Assembly (NCBI GenBank): GCA_945639195.1
Contig: CALZEE010000007.1
Coordinates: forward strand, 23,210-87,209
DNA: 64,000 nucleotides
DNA from: an uncultured Ignatzschineria sp.
GTDB lineage: Bacteria; Pseudomonadota; Gammaproteobacteria; Cardiobacteriales; Wohlfahrtiimonadaceae
Reading direction: 5' to 3'
In this document: one piece after another, positions 16,774 through 26,337 of the stretch
Layout: each line of letters begins with the position of its first letter
Position numbering within the stretch: position 1 is the first letter of the stretch
Notes under the pieces: generated by a model
Seen by the model: the letters and a program-made list of their open reading frames with translations, nothing else
Told to the model about the DNA's origin: nothing
The model's database searches: none
Made by a program: the position numbers and the translations under genes

Positions 16774-18639
16774 TTATATTTCATTCTTATTGATATTCAG
16801 TATTTCATCAATATTGTGCAGTAAGTTGTTTTCTTGAATAGCGGCAATTTTAAGAATATTAAATAGACTCTCTACGATCTGTGTTGAGTAGTTGAGGTCG
16901 TTCAGTATAGAGCTGGTCGTGAATCCATCGATAAGATTCTCTTTCAGAGCGCTATAAACCTCTGTTCTAAATTGGCTCTCAAATTGTCGGGATTTTTCGA
17001 TGAGTTCCGATAAGGGAATCTTCTGTAATATTTGATAGTTAATATGTTCATCTTGATGATCGATACTCTCAAAATGAATTTGGTACGCAATTCGGAGATT
17101 GGATATAACGTAACTTCTTAATTTAATATAGAAATCTTGTGCGCGACTCTCATCTTTAGAGAGATAGAATTTTAAGTTCTTTTGTAAGTGGTGGCTATTT
17201 TTTACGGCTGAGACGAGCTTAAAGGAGATCAGTTGGCATGCTGTTAATATCTGCTGATACTGTTCATCTTTCTCGTTATATTCAACTTTACTAATAAAGG
17301 TTAGCAACTCGCTATAGAGATTTTTAATATGCTTGCGATAGAGCAGGTCGGCATCAACGGGGTTGAGGTCGTGATATTCATTAAGATGTTCGTTATCAAT
17401 CTCTTTTACAGAAAGTACCTGAGTTTGTAGGAAAAGAATATGACAGATGACTTCTAGGCTAATTTGAGAGAGATGACTGAGTTCTTGTAAGACGGCTTGA
17501 GTTGCCGTTTGCGTAGAAGAGAGTGCATTTTCTAATAGATAGCGGGAAGGCGTTGTTTCGATCTCTATTTGGTTTTCTGAGTATTCGCCACTAAAGTCAA
17601 CGAGTTGTTCGGGCTCAGGAAGTGACGGGATAAGCTTTTCGAGCAAGATCGCTAATTTTCCTTTGAATGGCCAAAAGGCGATGAGTCCGACAATATTAAA
17701 TAACGTATAGAATATAGCGACTTCAATGAGATTATGGAAGTTCATTGAGAGCGCAATTTCATGCACAATGTAAACTACTGGATTAAAGCAGAGTAAAATT
17801 AAGAGTCCTGTTCCGGCATTATATATGACATGGGATGCCGCAACTCTCATACCTGCACGATCACCCCCAAGAAAACCTAATATTCCTGTGGCAATAGCAC
17901 TCCCAACAATGGCGCCAATAGTCAGCGCAAACGATTGAGGTGTATCAATTTGCCCAAGAGATAGCATGGTCAGAATGAGCATGATTGTTGCATGGCTTGA
18001 TTGCAATATAATGGTCAGAATAATGCCAATGCCTAAAAGGATGAAGATTCCACGCCAACCAGCGAGATCGTAAGAAAGGATATCAAACTCTTCCGTAAAG
18101 CTAGAAAATCCTGTCTTTATGAGTTCGATTGCTAAAAGAATAAACGCGACGCCAATGATCACGCGACCAGCAGCCTTCGCACTTTTCCCTGCGAAAGAGG
18201 CCAAGATGCCAATAACGATCATCGGATAGGCAAAGGGACTCAAGCTAACATTTTGACCTGCTAACGCAAGAAGCCAAATTCCGCCGCTAGAGCCAACATT
18301 CGCGCCAATGATAATCCCAATACCCGCAGCTAAGGTGATGAGTCCCGTGCTAATAAAGGCAATGATGAGCAATGAGACAACCGTCGTGGATTGCAGAATA
18401 AGGGTTGAACTGATACCAAATAGTAGGCTTTTTAGGGGCGTTTCTGTGCTTTTAGCTAAAATTCTTTCGAGTTTCCCCCCGGCTAGTTGGGCAAGGCCAT
18501 CTTGCATACATTGCATGCCAAAGAGAAAGAATGCGAGACCTGCACAGAGCTCAAGCCAGCTCGCGTTGAGATAGAATGAATAGAGTAAGATTAGCGTAAT
18601 CGACATGATGCCGATATTACGGAAGATATTTTTAACCAC
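16774..18639 (-). CDS. Na/Pi cotransporter family protein
   Basis: A 621-aa membrane protein with the duplicated Na/Pi-cotransporter domain. The first repeat holds ILQSTTVVSLLIIAF and the second ILQSSHATIMLIL; these QSS/QST loops are the family signature. About eight or nine hydrophobic segments occupy residues 1-320. The second half is soluble and helical (PhoU-like), as in E. coli YjbB. The expected role is sodium-coupled phosphate movement, in YjbB mainly export. There is no adjacent pho or pst gene. The exact N terminus is uncertain because several Met codons lie in the first 15 residues. Confidence 0.85.
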   Translation of the reverse strand: MVKNIFRNIGIMSITLILLYSFYLNASWLELCAGLAFFLFGMQCMQDGLAQLAGGKLERILAKSTETPLKSLLFGISSTLILQSTTVVSLLIIAFISTGLITLAAGIGIIIGANVGSSGGIWLLALAGQNVSLSPFAYPMIVIGILASFAGKSAKAAGRVIIGVAFILLAIELIKTGFSSFTEEFDILSYDLAGWRGIFILLGIGIILTIILQSSHATIMLILTMLSLGQIDTPQSFALTIGAIVGSAIATGILGFLGGDRAGMRVAASHVIYNAGTGLLILLCFNPVVYIVHEIALSMNFHNLIEVAIFYTLFNIVGLIAFWPFKGKLAILLEKLIPSLPEPEQLVDFSGEYSENQIEIETTPSRYLLENALSSTQTATQAVLQELSHLSQISLEVICHILFLQTQVLSVKEIDNEHLNEYHDLNPVDADLLYRKHIKNLYSELLTFISKVEYNEKDEQYQQILTACQLISFKLVSAVKNSHHLQKNLKFYLSKDESRAQDFYIKLRSYVISNLRIAYQIHFESIDHQDEHINYQILQKIPLSELIEKSRQFESQFRTEVYSALKENLIDGFTTSSILNDLNYSTQIVESLFNILKIAAIQENNLLHNIDEILNINKNEI

Positions 18640-19057
18640 AGCCCCTCGCTTGGAAACGATGAGTCGGCATCAATAGTATTGAAATATATGATGGATCGGA
18701 CTCAATCTATAATCTTAAAATGAATGAAGAGGTCATATCATAACTGAAAGCAATGAAAAGCAGTAGTCTTTCGCATAGGGAGGCTTTATAGATAATGCTG
18801 ACTTTGTCTGTAAGCGCGAATACATTTTAGGAGATACGCCGGCATCTTGTATTTGTTATAATGATCACAATGAAATAGCTGTTAGAGGCGATGATTAAAT
18901 GCTAATAACGAGATTACCCATAATGTTGTTATGGGCTATATGCTTTTGGTGATTATTTGTCGGAGTTTGAGCATGAGAAAGATCACAGTGCTATTTTTTA
19001 GCTGCATTTTGATGAGATGAAAAACATATTTTATGAAGGAGTTAAATAAAAGATTCA
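18640..19057 (+). promoter_or_regulatory. xerD promoter and leader region
   Basis: This 418-base gap holds a perfect extended -10 box (TGTTATAAT, 18854-18862) about 195 bases before xerD. A hairpin cccataa/ttatggg (18917-18923, 18929-18935) lies in the resulting leader and has no T-run. The only strong purine box, AAGGAG near 19036-19041, is 16 bases from the xerD ATG. I see no ORF in the gap. Confidence 0.5.
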
Positions 19058-19957
19058 ATGGGCATATTAGATGATTCGACGATAATTAATGATTTTGGAG
19101 ATGCATTGCTTTTTGAGAAAGGGGCAAGTGAGCAAACAGATGACTCTTATATGCGAGATCTCAAGAAATTGAGTGAGTACCTTGTGACGCAAGGGACAAC
19201 GCTTTTAGCAGCAGATGCCCAGCAGCTCCATCAATTTTTTGCAACCGCGTTAGAGAAGGGGAAAAACCCTCGAAGCCTGGCGCGTTATCTCTCCTGTTAT
19301 AAGCATTTTTATACTTTTTTAATCTTGGAAAAACATCGACAAGATAATCCAGCAGAAGCAGTGAAACTACCGAAGTTTCATAAGCCATTGCCTGTCACAC
19401 TATCTCCTGATGATGTTGTGGCACTATTAAATGCGCCTGATTTATCCACGCCTTTAGGATTGCGTGATTATGCGATGTTAGAGATTCTCTACTCGTGTGG
19501 TTTTCGTGTGACTGAATTAATTTCATTAGAATATAGCCAAATTAATTTTGAGGTCGGGTATGTACGGGTGATTGGTAAAGGGAATAAAGAGCGACTTATT
19601 CCGATCGGTGAGGTCGCATTAGAAGCCGTTGGCGCCTATATTTCTCAAGCAAGACCCGCTTTACTAAAGGGGCGCGCGAGTGATGTGTTATTTGTAAGTA
19701 ATCGCGGCGCTGCAATGTCTCGACAAGCTTTTTGGTATGTGATTAAAAAGTACGCGTTAGAGGTAGGGATTCAAGGAGAAATTTCCCCTCATACCTTGCG
19801 ACATGCCTTTGCAACACATCTTGTAAATAATGGCGCGGATTTACGCGTAGTACAGCTCTTGCTGGGGCATAGTAGTCTTTCGACAACACAAATTTATACG
19901 CACGTAGCGAAAGAGCGCTTGAAGAATCTGCATGCGCTTAATCACCCGCGGGGATAA
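19058..19957 (+). CDS. xerD: Site-specific tyrosine recombinase XerD
   Basis: Works with XerC at dif to resolve chromosome dimers. The 299-aa protein has an N-terminal SAM-like core-binding domain (about 1-90) and a catalytic domain with Arg in GFRVTEL (about 150), HTLRHAFATH (about 244-253), LLLGHSSLSTTQIYTHV with His near 270 and the nucleophilic Tyr near 280. The ending HALNHPRG matches XerD rather than XerC. The ribosome site is unusually distant. dsbC follows, a common gammaproteobacterial neighbour pair. Confidence 0.93.
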   Translation: MGILDDSTIINDFGDALLFEKGASEQTDDSYMRDLKKLSEYLVTQGTTLLAADAQQLHQFFATALEKGKNPRSLARYLSCYKHFYTFLILEKHRQDNPAEAVKLPKFHKPLPVTLSPDDVVALLNAPDLSTPLGLRDYAMLEILYSCGFRVTELISLEYSQINFEVGYVRVIGKGNKERLIPIGEVALEAVGAYISQARPALLKGRASDVLFVSNRGAAMSRQAFWYVIKKYALEVGIQGEISPHTLRHAFATHLVNNGADLRVVQLLLGHSSLSTTQIYTHVAKERLKNLHALNHPRG

Positions 19958-20143
19958 TCCATTCAAACCATCGAGAGTGATCGCTGGATATTAAACAGAT
20001 GATTTATTAAAAATAGGATGGTTTGTTAGGTGGTTACGTTAAAAAAGGCGAACAATTCATTTACATTGTAAGTGAATGCGATACACTCAGAAATTATTTT
20101 ACGAATAATTCGGCATTTTAAATCATTTTCAATAGAGGTATTC

Positions 20144-20872
20144 ATGAGAAAATTATTACTGGCAAGTGCAACATTGTTAGGTTTATCAAATATGGCATTT
20201 GCAGATGTGAATCTTGATCATTTTAATAAATTGATTCAGGGTGTGACAATTGAAAATGTCCAAGCATCAGAAATTAATGGCTTATATGAAGTCTTTGTGA
20301 AAGAGAGTCCGTATCCTATTTTCTTATCTAAAGATGGAAAATACATGCTTGAGGGAAATGCGATTGATCTTGTAAAAGGAATTAACATGAGTGAAAACTA
20401 TGTGAATGCCAAAAATAAAGATAAAATTGCCAAGCTTGATGAGAAAGATATGGTGGTTTATAAATCTCCAAAAGAGCAACATGTTGTTACAATCTTTACG
20501 ACAACAGATTGTCCGTTCTGTCGGATGCTTCATGCGCAGATGGATGATTACCTCGCAGAAGGAATTACCGTACGTTACGTCGCATTCCCTTATCGTGGCG
20601 TATCATCGCAAGGATTCAAAGAGATGAGTGCTATTTGGTGTTCAGATGACCGTAATAAAGCCATGGATGAAGCCGTTAAGTTTGCAGAAGGCAAGGGTGG
20701 ACAAGCACCTAAGGCTACGGCTTGTGCAAATCCTGTAACGGATCAGTACAATCTTGCGATAGAGATGGGGGTTCAGGGAACGCCGGCAATTATTCTTGAA
20801 GATGGATCTATCATTCCAGGATATGTTGCGCCGAAAGAGCTTCTTCAAAGAATCAAAGCAAGAGATCTTTAA
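20144..20872 (+). CDS. dsbC: Thiol:disulfide interchange protein DsbC
   Basis: Periplasmic disulfide isomerase kept reduced by DsbD. I start it at the ATG at 20144, with GAGG five bases upstream, because MRKLLLASATLLGLSNMAFA is then a clean signal peptide; an upstream frame extension to 20072 would bury it. The N-terminal dimerisation domain is followed by a thioredoxin fold with the active site TTDCPFCRML (Cys123, Cys126) and the cis-proline loop GTPAI. A second Cys pair (WCSDD and TACAN) matches the structural disulfide. The CPFC centre differs from the CGYC of E. coli DsbC. Confidence 0.93.
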   Translation: MRKLLLASATLLGLSNMAFADVNLDHFNKLIQGVTIENVQASEINGLYEVFVKESPYPIFLSKDGKYMLEGNAIDLVKGINMSENYVNAKNKDKIAKLDEKDMVVYKSPKEQHVVTIFTTTDCPFCRMLHAQMDDYLAEGITVRYVAFPYRGVSSQGFKEMSAIWCSDDRNKAMDEAVKFAEGKGGQAPKATACANPVTDQYNLAIEMGVQGTPAIILEDGSIIPGYVAPKELLQRIKARDL

Positions 20873-20943
20873 TTAAATGCACTAATGCGTTAAAGCAATT
20901 GATGAATTGATAGGCATATTAATTTTATGCAATAGCGGTAAAG

Positions 20944-20977
20944 AAAAAACGGTTATCTATGAGGATAGCCGTTTTTT
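20944..20977 (+). terminator. Terminator of dsbC
   Basis: aaaaaacggttatc (20944-20957) pairs with gatagccgtttttt (20964-20977), with one G-U pair and a T-run. Confidence 0.9.
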
Positions 20978-21112
20978 TATGGTGCTAGAAGATGATTTTC
21001 TATAGAACTTCATAGATCATTAATAATGATCGTTTAGATGTGAAAATAGAGGGTTTCCCCTCTATTTATAATCGTTCTAATAAGCTAGAATTTTCTGTGT
21101 TTTCTTGAAAAG

Positions 21113-21421
21113 TTACTTAAAGTTAAAGAAGATCTTTGGCTCTTCATGATTTCGTCTGAAGAGGATAATCACAGCACCGATTTTTTGAACGAGCGTTGCA
21201 TTTAGTGCAGTGACGATCTCATCTGTGATAGACTCTCTCTCAACGCGATCACGACCAGCAAGCTTGATTTTAATTAGCTCATGGTGAGAAAGCGCATTTT
21301 TTGCCTCTTTAATAAAGCTATCAGTAACCCCTTTGTCTCCTAAAATAAGGACTGGGTCTAAATGATGGGCTTTCCCTTTAAGGAACTTTATATGTTCTGT
21401 TGTGAGTTTAATTTGTGTCAT
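21113..21421 (-). CDS. yhbY: RNA-binding protein YhbY (CRM domain)
   Basis: A 102-aa single CRM/CRS1-YhbY domain that binds pre-50S ribosomal particles. The GxxG loop is seen in ILGDKGVT, and the family start KLTTEHIKFLKGKAHHLDPVLI is intact. It is divergent from the rlmE-ftsH side, as in E. coli. Its ATG (minus strand 21421-21419) overlaps the ATG of the divergent gene at 21420, so the two start codons share the tetramer CATG. Confidence 0.93.
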   Translation of the reverse strand: MTQIKLTTEHIKFLKGKAHHLDPVLILGDKGVTDSFIKEAKNALSHHELIKIKLAGRDRVERESITDEIVTALNATLVQKIGAVIILFRRNHEEPKIFFNFK

Positions 21422-21731
21422 GAGTAATGAAAATAGTTCTCGAAATAAAGAGATAAGCGTATCACATAACGACCAACTACGTCATCTTTTTAAAAGTTTG
21501 AAAGCTTTAGCCTTTGGAATGTTTCTTTCGGGGATTATGCTTTTGGTCATTATTAATTTTATGAATCTTACTCCTGCTATGGAAGTGGCTGTGTTATTGT
21601 TTTTTGGTATTGCCGGTGGGCTCTATTTAGTGGGGCGAGGACGTTCGATTCTACTTCAATATCATGCTGTAAATGATAGAATAGCCGCAGAAAAATCCCG
21701 AATAGATGATCGAGAAGAAAATGCACCGTAA
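21420..21731 (+). CDS. Small membrane protein with two predicted TM segments
   Basis: A 103-aa protein I do not recognise. A polar N-terminal part (residues 1-28) is followed by two hydrophobic segments, ALAFGMFLSGIMLLVIINF and VAVLLFFGIAGGLYLV, and a charged C-terminal tail that ends DDREENAP. The topology would put both ends on the same side. The ATG at 21420 overlaps the yhbY start on the other strand; a GTG at 21402 would extend into yhbY. Neither has a clear ribosome site. It lies between yhbY and rlmE, where most relatives have nothing, so it may be lineage-specific. Confidence 0.6.
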   Translation: MSNENSSRNKEISVSHNDQLRHLFKSLKALAFGMFLSGIMLLVIINFMNLTPAMEVAVLLFFGIAGGLYLVGRGRSILLQYHAVNDRIAAEKSRIDDREENAP

Positions 21732-22165
21732 AGAGATCTAACGATTAGGGCGCTTAAGAAGACGTTTTGAGGCTCAAAGTATCAATGGGTGAGTGTGCTT
21801 TTGAAGTGTTTTGATCATGATTATTGTCACTCATCCAAGGTAAAATTGAGCGCAGCAATAAATAAAGAATACAGAAATCGTTTTCTTAATCTAAGAAGAG
21901 ATCGCTGACTCACTAAGAATATGGGTATTGATAGTTCCCTCTCATTCATCTGATGAGGATTGAGCATATTTTAGTGTATTAAGGATAGATCTTGTAATAG
22001 TCGAAACAATCCAGATGCTGTTTCTTGTCACCGTCGTTTTATTTCGAAGCGATTGAGATGATGTGATCATAATAAGAATACGATGTGTCGAGCCGTAGCT
22101 AATCGCTGTAAGTACGGTTATTCGCTTCGACAACAATTAATAATAGAATTTGAGTAAATAGAATT
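21732..22165 (+). promoter_or_regulatory. Non-coding leader before rlmE
   Basis: 434 bases without a convincing gene. Just before rlmE, TGTCGA (22086-22091) pairs with TCGACA (22127-22132), and CCGTA (22093-22097) with TACGG (22113-22117), making a two-part stem with an asymmetric internal loop. No T-run follows, so it is not a terminator. A 64-codon minus-strand frame here looks spurious. Confidence 0.45.
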
Positions 22166-22804
22166 ATGGCTAAGAAAAGAAGTGCAAGTAGTACAAGATG
22201 GTTAAAAGAGCATATGGATGATGAATATGTTCTTCGTTCTAAGCGTGAGGGCTGGCGCTCTCGTGCAATCTATAAATTACAAGAAATTGATGAGAAAGAT
22301 AAACTTTTTAGACCGGGTATGACTGTTGTGGATTTAGGCGCAGCACCTGGTAGTTGGTCGCAATACGCAATGCATCGTGTGGGGCATAACGGTAAAGTTA
22401 TTGGATTGGATCTTTTGCCGATTGATGCGCTTGCTGGTGTTGACTTTATCCAAGGGGATTTCCGTGATGATGAAGTGTTGGAAGCACTTCTTGAAACATT
22501 GGATGGTCGTCTTGTGGATGTTGTATTGTCAGATATGGCACCAAATATGAGCGGCATCAAAGCAGTTGATCAGCCTCGCTCAATGCATCTTTTAGAGCTT
22601 GCGCTTGATTTTATTCAGGATAACTTGAAGCCCGGTGGAGATTATTTAATGAAGATTTTCCAAGGCGAAGGTTTTCAAGAATATTATAAGATGCTTCAAA
22701 AGAACTTTACAAAAGTTGTGACGCGTAAACCTAAAGCCTCAAGAGCAAGAAGTGCGGAAATTTATCTTCTCGCGAAAGGATTTAAAGGGTCTTCTGAGTC
22801 ATAA
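22166..22804 (+). CDS. rlmE: 23S rRNA 2'-O-ribose U2552 methyltransferase
   Basis: Also called FtsJ/RrmJ; it methylates U2552 in the A loop of 23S rRNA using SAM. The 212-aa protein has the basic N terminus with [11 protein letters not shown], the SAM-binding [15 protein letters not shown], the catalytic Asp in [11 protein letters not shown], and Lys in [13 protein letters not shown]; these fit the K-D-K-E tetrad. It precedes ftsH with a 265-base gap, the usual ftsJ-ftsH order, although that gap is longer than normal and may hold a separate promoter. Confidence 0.96.
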   Translation: MAKKRSASSTRWLKEHMDDEYVLRSKREGWRSRAIYKLQEIDEKDKLFRPGMTVVDLGAAPGSWSQYAMHRVGHNGKVIGLDLLPIDALAGVDFIQGDFRDDEVLEALLETLDGRLVDVVLSDMAPNMSGIKAVDQPRSMHLLELALDFIQDNLKPGGDYLMKIFQGEGFQEYYKMLQKNFTKVVTRKPKASRARSAEIYLLAKGFKGSSES

Positions 22805-23069
22805 GTAAGGCGTTTTTTTGAAATGATAATGATTTCTTTTCACTTTTATGAGGCATTTCCTTGAAATGAAGAAAAAAGGCCTCAGATTATGAGGAATTAC
22901 TCCTAAAGCGTGATAGACTTCTATATGGCTTTTTAGTAAAAAAGAGTAAGTAAAAATAAGTGATATATCTGAAAAGATGGTGACTTACCTCGCATTAGAA
23001 TGAGTTAGTTCTAATAAGCGATGCTTACATATTGCAATTGATTTCAACTATAAAATCGAGGTTAATCTT

Positions 23070-24950
23070 TTGAAGTACAAAGGAAGAGATATAGCTTTAT
23101 GGCTTGGAATAGGTATTTTTGTATTTATGCTATTCCAAGGCTTCGGCGGCGGTGGGGGCCGTGAGATCCCTTATTCAGAATTTTTGAAGCAGGTCGATAA
23201 CGGTCAAATTCGTGAAGTGCAGATGAGTGGCGCTAATAGTGCGAATATTGAAGGTTCGACAGCTGATGGCGTTCGATTTTCAACTTATAACCCCGAAACC
23301 AATAATGGTCCGCTTGTTCAGAGCTTAATGGATCAAGGTGTTAGATTTACGGGGAAATCTCTGCGGACACAAGGTTTATTCTTGTCCGTATTCCTCAATT
23401 TGCTCCCGATTTTATTATTGCTCGGATTCTTCCTCTTTATGATGCGCCAATCTGGTGGTGGCGGTAAAGGTGGGCCTATGAGCTTTGGTAAATCTAAAGC
23501 GAAAATGCTCAGTCAGGATCAAATTAAAACAACATTTGCGGATGTTGCGGGTGCAGATGAAGCGAAGCAGGAAGTCGGAGAAATCGTAGATTTCCTTCGT
23601 AATCCAGGTCGTTTCCAGAAGCTTGGTGGAAAAATTCCACGCGGTATCTTAATGGTGGGTTCACCAGGTACTGGTAAGACGTTGCTTGCAAAAGCGATTG
23701 CCGGTGAAGCTAAAGTACCATTCTTTACAATCTCTGGTTCAGACTTTATGGAGATGTTTGTAGGGGTGGGAGCATCACGTGTTCGTGATATGTTCGAGCA
23801 AGCGAAAAAACATTCGCCATGCATTATCTTTATTGATGAGATCGATGCAGTTGGTCGTCACCGTGGCTCAGGTATGGGCGGCGGACATGATGAGCGGGAA
23901 CAAACATTAAACCAACTTCTTGTTGAGATGGATGGATTTAGTGATAACCAAGGAACCATTATTATCGCGGCAACGAACCGTCCTGATGTATTAGATCCTG
24001 CACTTCTTCGTCCTGGTCGATTTGATAGACAAGTAGTTGTACCGCTTCCTGATGTAAAAGGTCGCATGGCAATCTTGAAGGTGCATCTTCGTAATGTTCC
24101 TGCAAATGCTGATGTTGATATTGAACAGATTGCGCGTGGTACACCTGGTTTCTCAGGAGCTGATCTTGCAAACCTTGTGAATGAAGCGGCTCTTTTCGCG
24201 GCGCGTAAAGATCAAAGTGAAGTATTCCTTAATGATCTTGAGGAAGCAAAAGATAAGATCATGATGGGGGCTGCTCGTAGTTCCATGCAGATGACGGATG
24301 AGGACAAAAAACTCACGGCTTATCATGAAGCAGGGCATGCAATCATTGGTTATCGTTTGAAATCAGACCCTGTTTATAAGGTTACGATTATTCCACGTGG
24401 GCGAGCATTAGGTGTAACTATGACGCTTCCTGAGCGCGACCATGTGAGTGTTCCCCGTAAATGGCTTGAAAATAAGCTTGCGATGGTATTTGGCGGTCGT
24501 ATTGCTGAAGAGATGATCTTTGGTTATGACGCTGTAACAACAGGTGCCGCAAGTGATATTCAGCATGCAACAGGGCTTGCGAAGAAGATGGTTACTGAGT
24601 GGGGATTGTCAGACAAGATGGGCTTTAGATCTTATGCTGAGAATAATGAATCTTACTTAGGAGGTCCTTCTGGAAATCTTGCGGGTGTTTCTGATGTCAC
24701 TGCTAGACAGATTGATGAAGAAGTTCGTGCGATTATTGATCGTAACTATGCACGTGCGGTTCAGGTCTTAGAAGAGGATCTTGATAAGCTCCATAAAATG
24801 GCAGAAGTATTGCTAGAGATCGAGACAATCGACGCAAGTCAGGTCGAAGATATTATGGAAGGGCGTCCTGTCCGTGGTACTGATGAACATAAAGAAGACT
24901 CGGCATCTCTTGATATGAGTGCACCACCTAAGGTTGATATCGTCTCATAA
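23070..24950 (+). CDS. ftsH: ATP-dependent zinc metalloprotease FtsH
   Basis: Membrane-anchored AAA+ protease that degrades LpxC, sigma-32 and misassembled membrane proteins. The 626-aa protein has TM1 at about residues 9-22, a periplasmic loop, TM2 at about 105-125, the Walker A motif GSPGTGKT from about residue 197, Walker [10 protein letters not shown], the second region of homology [20 protein letters not shown], and the zinc site HEAGH at about 419. The start is a TTG at 23070, well supported by GAGG at 23059-23062. A strong terminator follows. Confidence 0.97.
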   Translation: MKYKGRDIALWLGIGIFVFMLFQGFGGGGGREIPYSEFLKQVDNGQIREVQMSGANSANIEGSTADGVRFSTYNPETNNGPLVQSLMDQGVRFTGKSLRTQGLFLSVFLNLLPILLLLGFFLFMMRQSGGGGKGGPMSFGKSKAKMLSQDQIKTTFADVAGADEAKQEVGEIVDFLRNPGRFQKLGGKIPRGILMVGSPGTGKTLLAKAIAGEAKVPFFTISGSDFMEMFVGVGASRVRDMFEQAKKHSPCIIFIDEIDAVGRHRGSGMGGGHDEREQTLNQLLVEMDGFSDNQGTIIIAATNRPDVLDPALLRPGRFDRQVVVPLPDVKGRMAILKVHLRNVPANADVDIEQIARGTPGFSGADLANLVNEAALFAARKDQSEVFLNDLEEAKDKIMMGAARSSMQMTDEDKKLTAYHEAGHAIIGYRLKSDPVYKVTIIPRGRALGVTMTLPERDHVSVPRKWLENKLAMVFGGRIAEEMIFGYDAVTTGAASDIQHATGLAKKMVTEWGLSDKMGFRSYAENNESYLGGPSGNLAGVSDVTARQIDEEVRAIIDRNYARAVQVLEEDLDKLHKMAEVLLEIETIDASQVEDIMEGRPVRGTDEHKEDSASLDMSAPPKVDIVS

Positions 24951-24988
24951 GCGCATCGCGTCATATTTAATGACAGATCATTATCACT

Positions 24989-25021
24989 AAAAGCTACTCC
25001 TGAAAAGGGGTAGCTTTTTTT
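24989..25021 (+). terminator. Terminator of ftsH
   Basis: aaaagctactcc (24989-25000) pairs with ggggtagctttt (25007-25018) and T continues. The following 250 bases up to ttcA hold no ORF or structure I can name. Confidence 0.9.
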
Positions 25022-25274
25022 ATGTCCGTGATCTCTCCTAAATAAAGGAGGGCGGTTGCCTTTATTTGTATCGGATCATTCTCCTCGAAGGATTTTGGTT
25101 TTCAAGGCATATCATTTTGGGAGATAAATACGCGAGGGGATTCAAAGAGTCGATACTTTTAGCGGAAATTATGAAATAGGCTATAAATAGCCGTGAAGAT
25201 GCGGTATTCTTGTCTACCAGAAAATGATGGTGTGATTAATCCCATCGAATTTTAGAATAGAGTGGATAGCTGAG

Positions 25275-26147
25275 ATGTTAGAGAAATTTATACAGGCGAA
25301 TGAGATTACAGCAGTTAAGCCGATAGAGAAGGCTTTGCTGAGCGAACAAGAGAAAAAAATCGCATTAGAGCGTTTAGAAAAGCGTCTTCGTCATCAAGTT
25401 GGTAATGCAGTAATGGATTATAAGATGATTGAAGAAGGGGATCGGATAATGGTCTGCCTCTCTGGTGGTAAGGATTCTTATACAATGCTCGCTTTATTGT
25501 TATTGCTCCAAAAGCATGCGCCAATTAATTTTGAGTTGATGGCAGTGAATTTGGATCAGAAGCAACCAGGATTCCCAGAAGACATATTGCCAGCATATCT
25601 CTCAACACTGGATGTGAATTACCATATTATCGAGCAAGACACTTACTCTATTGTCACGTCTAAAATTGAAGCAGGAAAAACGATGTGTAGTCTCTGCTCG
25701 CGCCTTCGCAGAGGCTCGCTCTATACTTACGCAAAAGAAAATGGTTTTAACAAGATCGCTTTAGGGCACCATCGTGATGATATTGTTGAAACGCTCTTTA
25801 TGAACATGTTCTTTGGTGGTGCGATGAAGGCAATGCCGCCAAAGCTTCAGAGTGATGATGCGGATAATATTGTTATTAGACCTTTAAGCTATTGTAGTGA
25901 GGTGGATATTCAAGCCTACTCGGATTTAAAGGAATTCCCGATTATTCCGTGCAACCTCTGTGGGTCACAAGATGGTTTGCAGCGTCAAGAAGTGAAAAAA
26001 CTTCTTCAAGAATGGGAGGCAGCAACACCAGGGCGAGTGGAGAATATCTTTAGGGCGACCAAAAATATTCGTCTTTCGCAGCTTTGTGACACGTCGCTCT
26101 TTGATTTTGAGGATTTCTCGAAAAATAGTGAGTATGTGAAGTCATAA
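25275..26147 (+). CDS. ttcA: tRNA 2-thiocytidine biosynthesis protein TtcA
   Basis: Thiolates C32 of certain tRNAs using ATP and a 4Fe-4S cluster. The 290-aa protein has the PP-loop [10 protein letters not shown] at about residue 63 and two cysteine pairs, [11 protein letters not shown] and [24 protein letters not shown] completes the family signature. It forms a single-gene unit with its own terminator. Confidence 0.96.
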   Translation: MLEKFIQANEITAVKPIEKALLSEQEKKIALERLEKRLRHQVGNAVMDYKMIEEGDRIMVCLSGGKDSYTMLALLLLLQKHAPINFELMAVNLDQKQPGFPEDILPAYLSTLDVNYHIIEQDTYSIVTSKIEAGKTMCSLCSRLRRGSLYTYAKENGFNKIALGHHRDDIVETLFMNMFFGGAMKAMPPKLQSDDADNIVIRPLSYCSEVDIQAYSDLKEFPIIPCNLCGSQDGLQRQEVKKLLQEWEAATPGRVENIFRATKNIRLSQLCDTSLFDFEDFSKNSEYVKS

Positions 26148-26210
26148 GGAATTTCATGAATATCTCGTCATACTTGCGAGGTTGTGATTAAAATAGACAT
26201 GTCGATTATA

Positions 26211-26247
26211 AAAGCCCCTAGTGATTGCATATCACGAGGGGCTTTGT
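26211..26247 (+). terminator. Terminator of ttcA
   Basis: aaagcccc (26211-26218) with ggggcttt (26238-26245), extended inside by gtgat/atcac. T-run is short; it could also act on the convergent AEC gene. Confidence 0.8.
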
Positions 26248-26337
26248 CTTATCTTGTCTTGGATTAATTTCATCATCATTTCTGAGTTGTGATGAGTCAT
26301 AATGCCGAGGTGCTGATGGTGTCGATCTTATCGATTC

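Noticed and set aside
21942..22136. A 64-codon minus-strand frame before rlmE
   Set aside because: Ser/Thr/Ile-rich with no ribosome site or family pattern; overlaps the structured leader.
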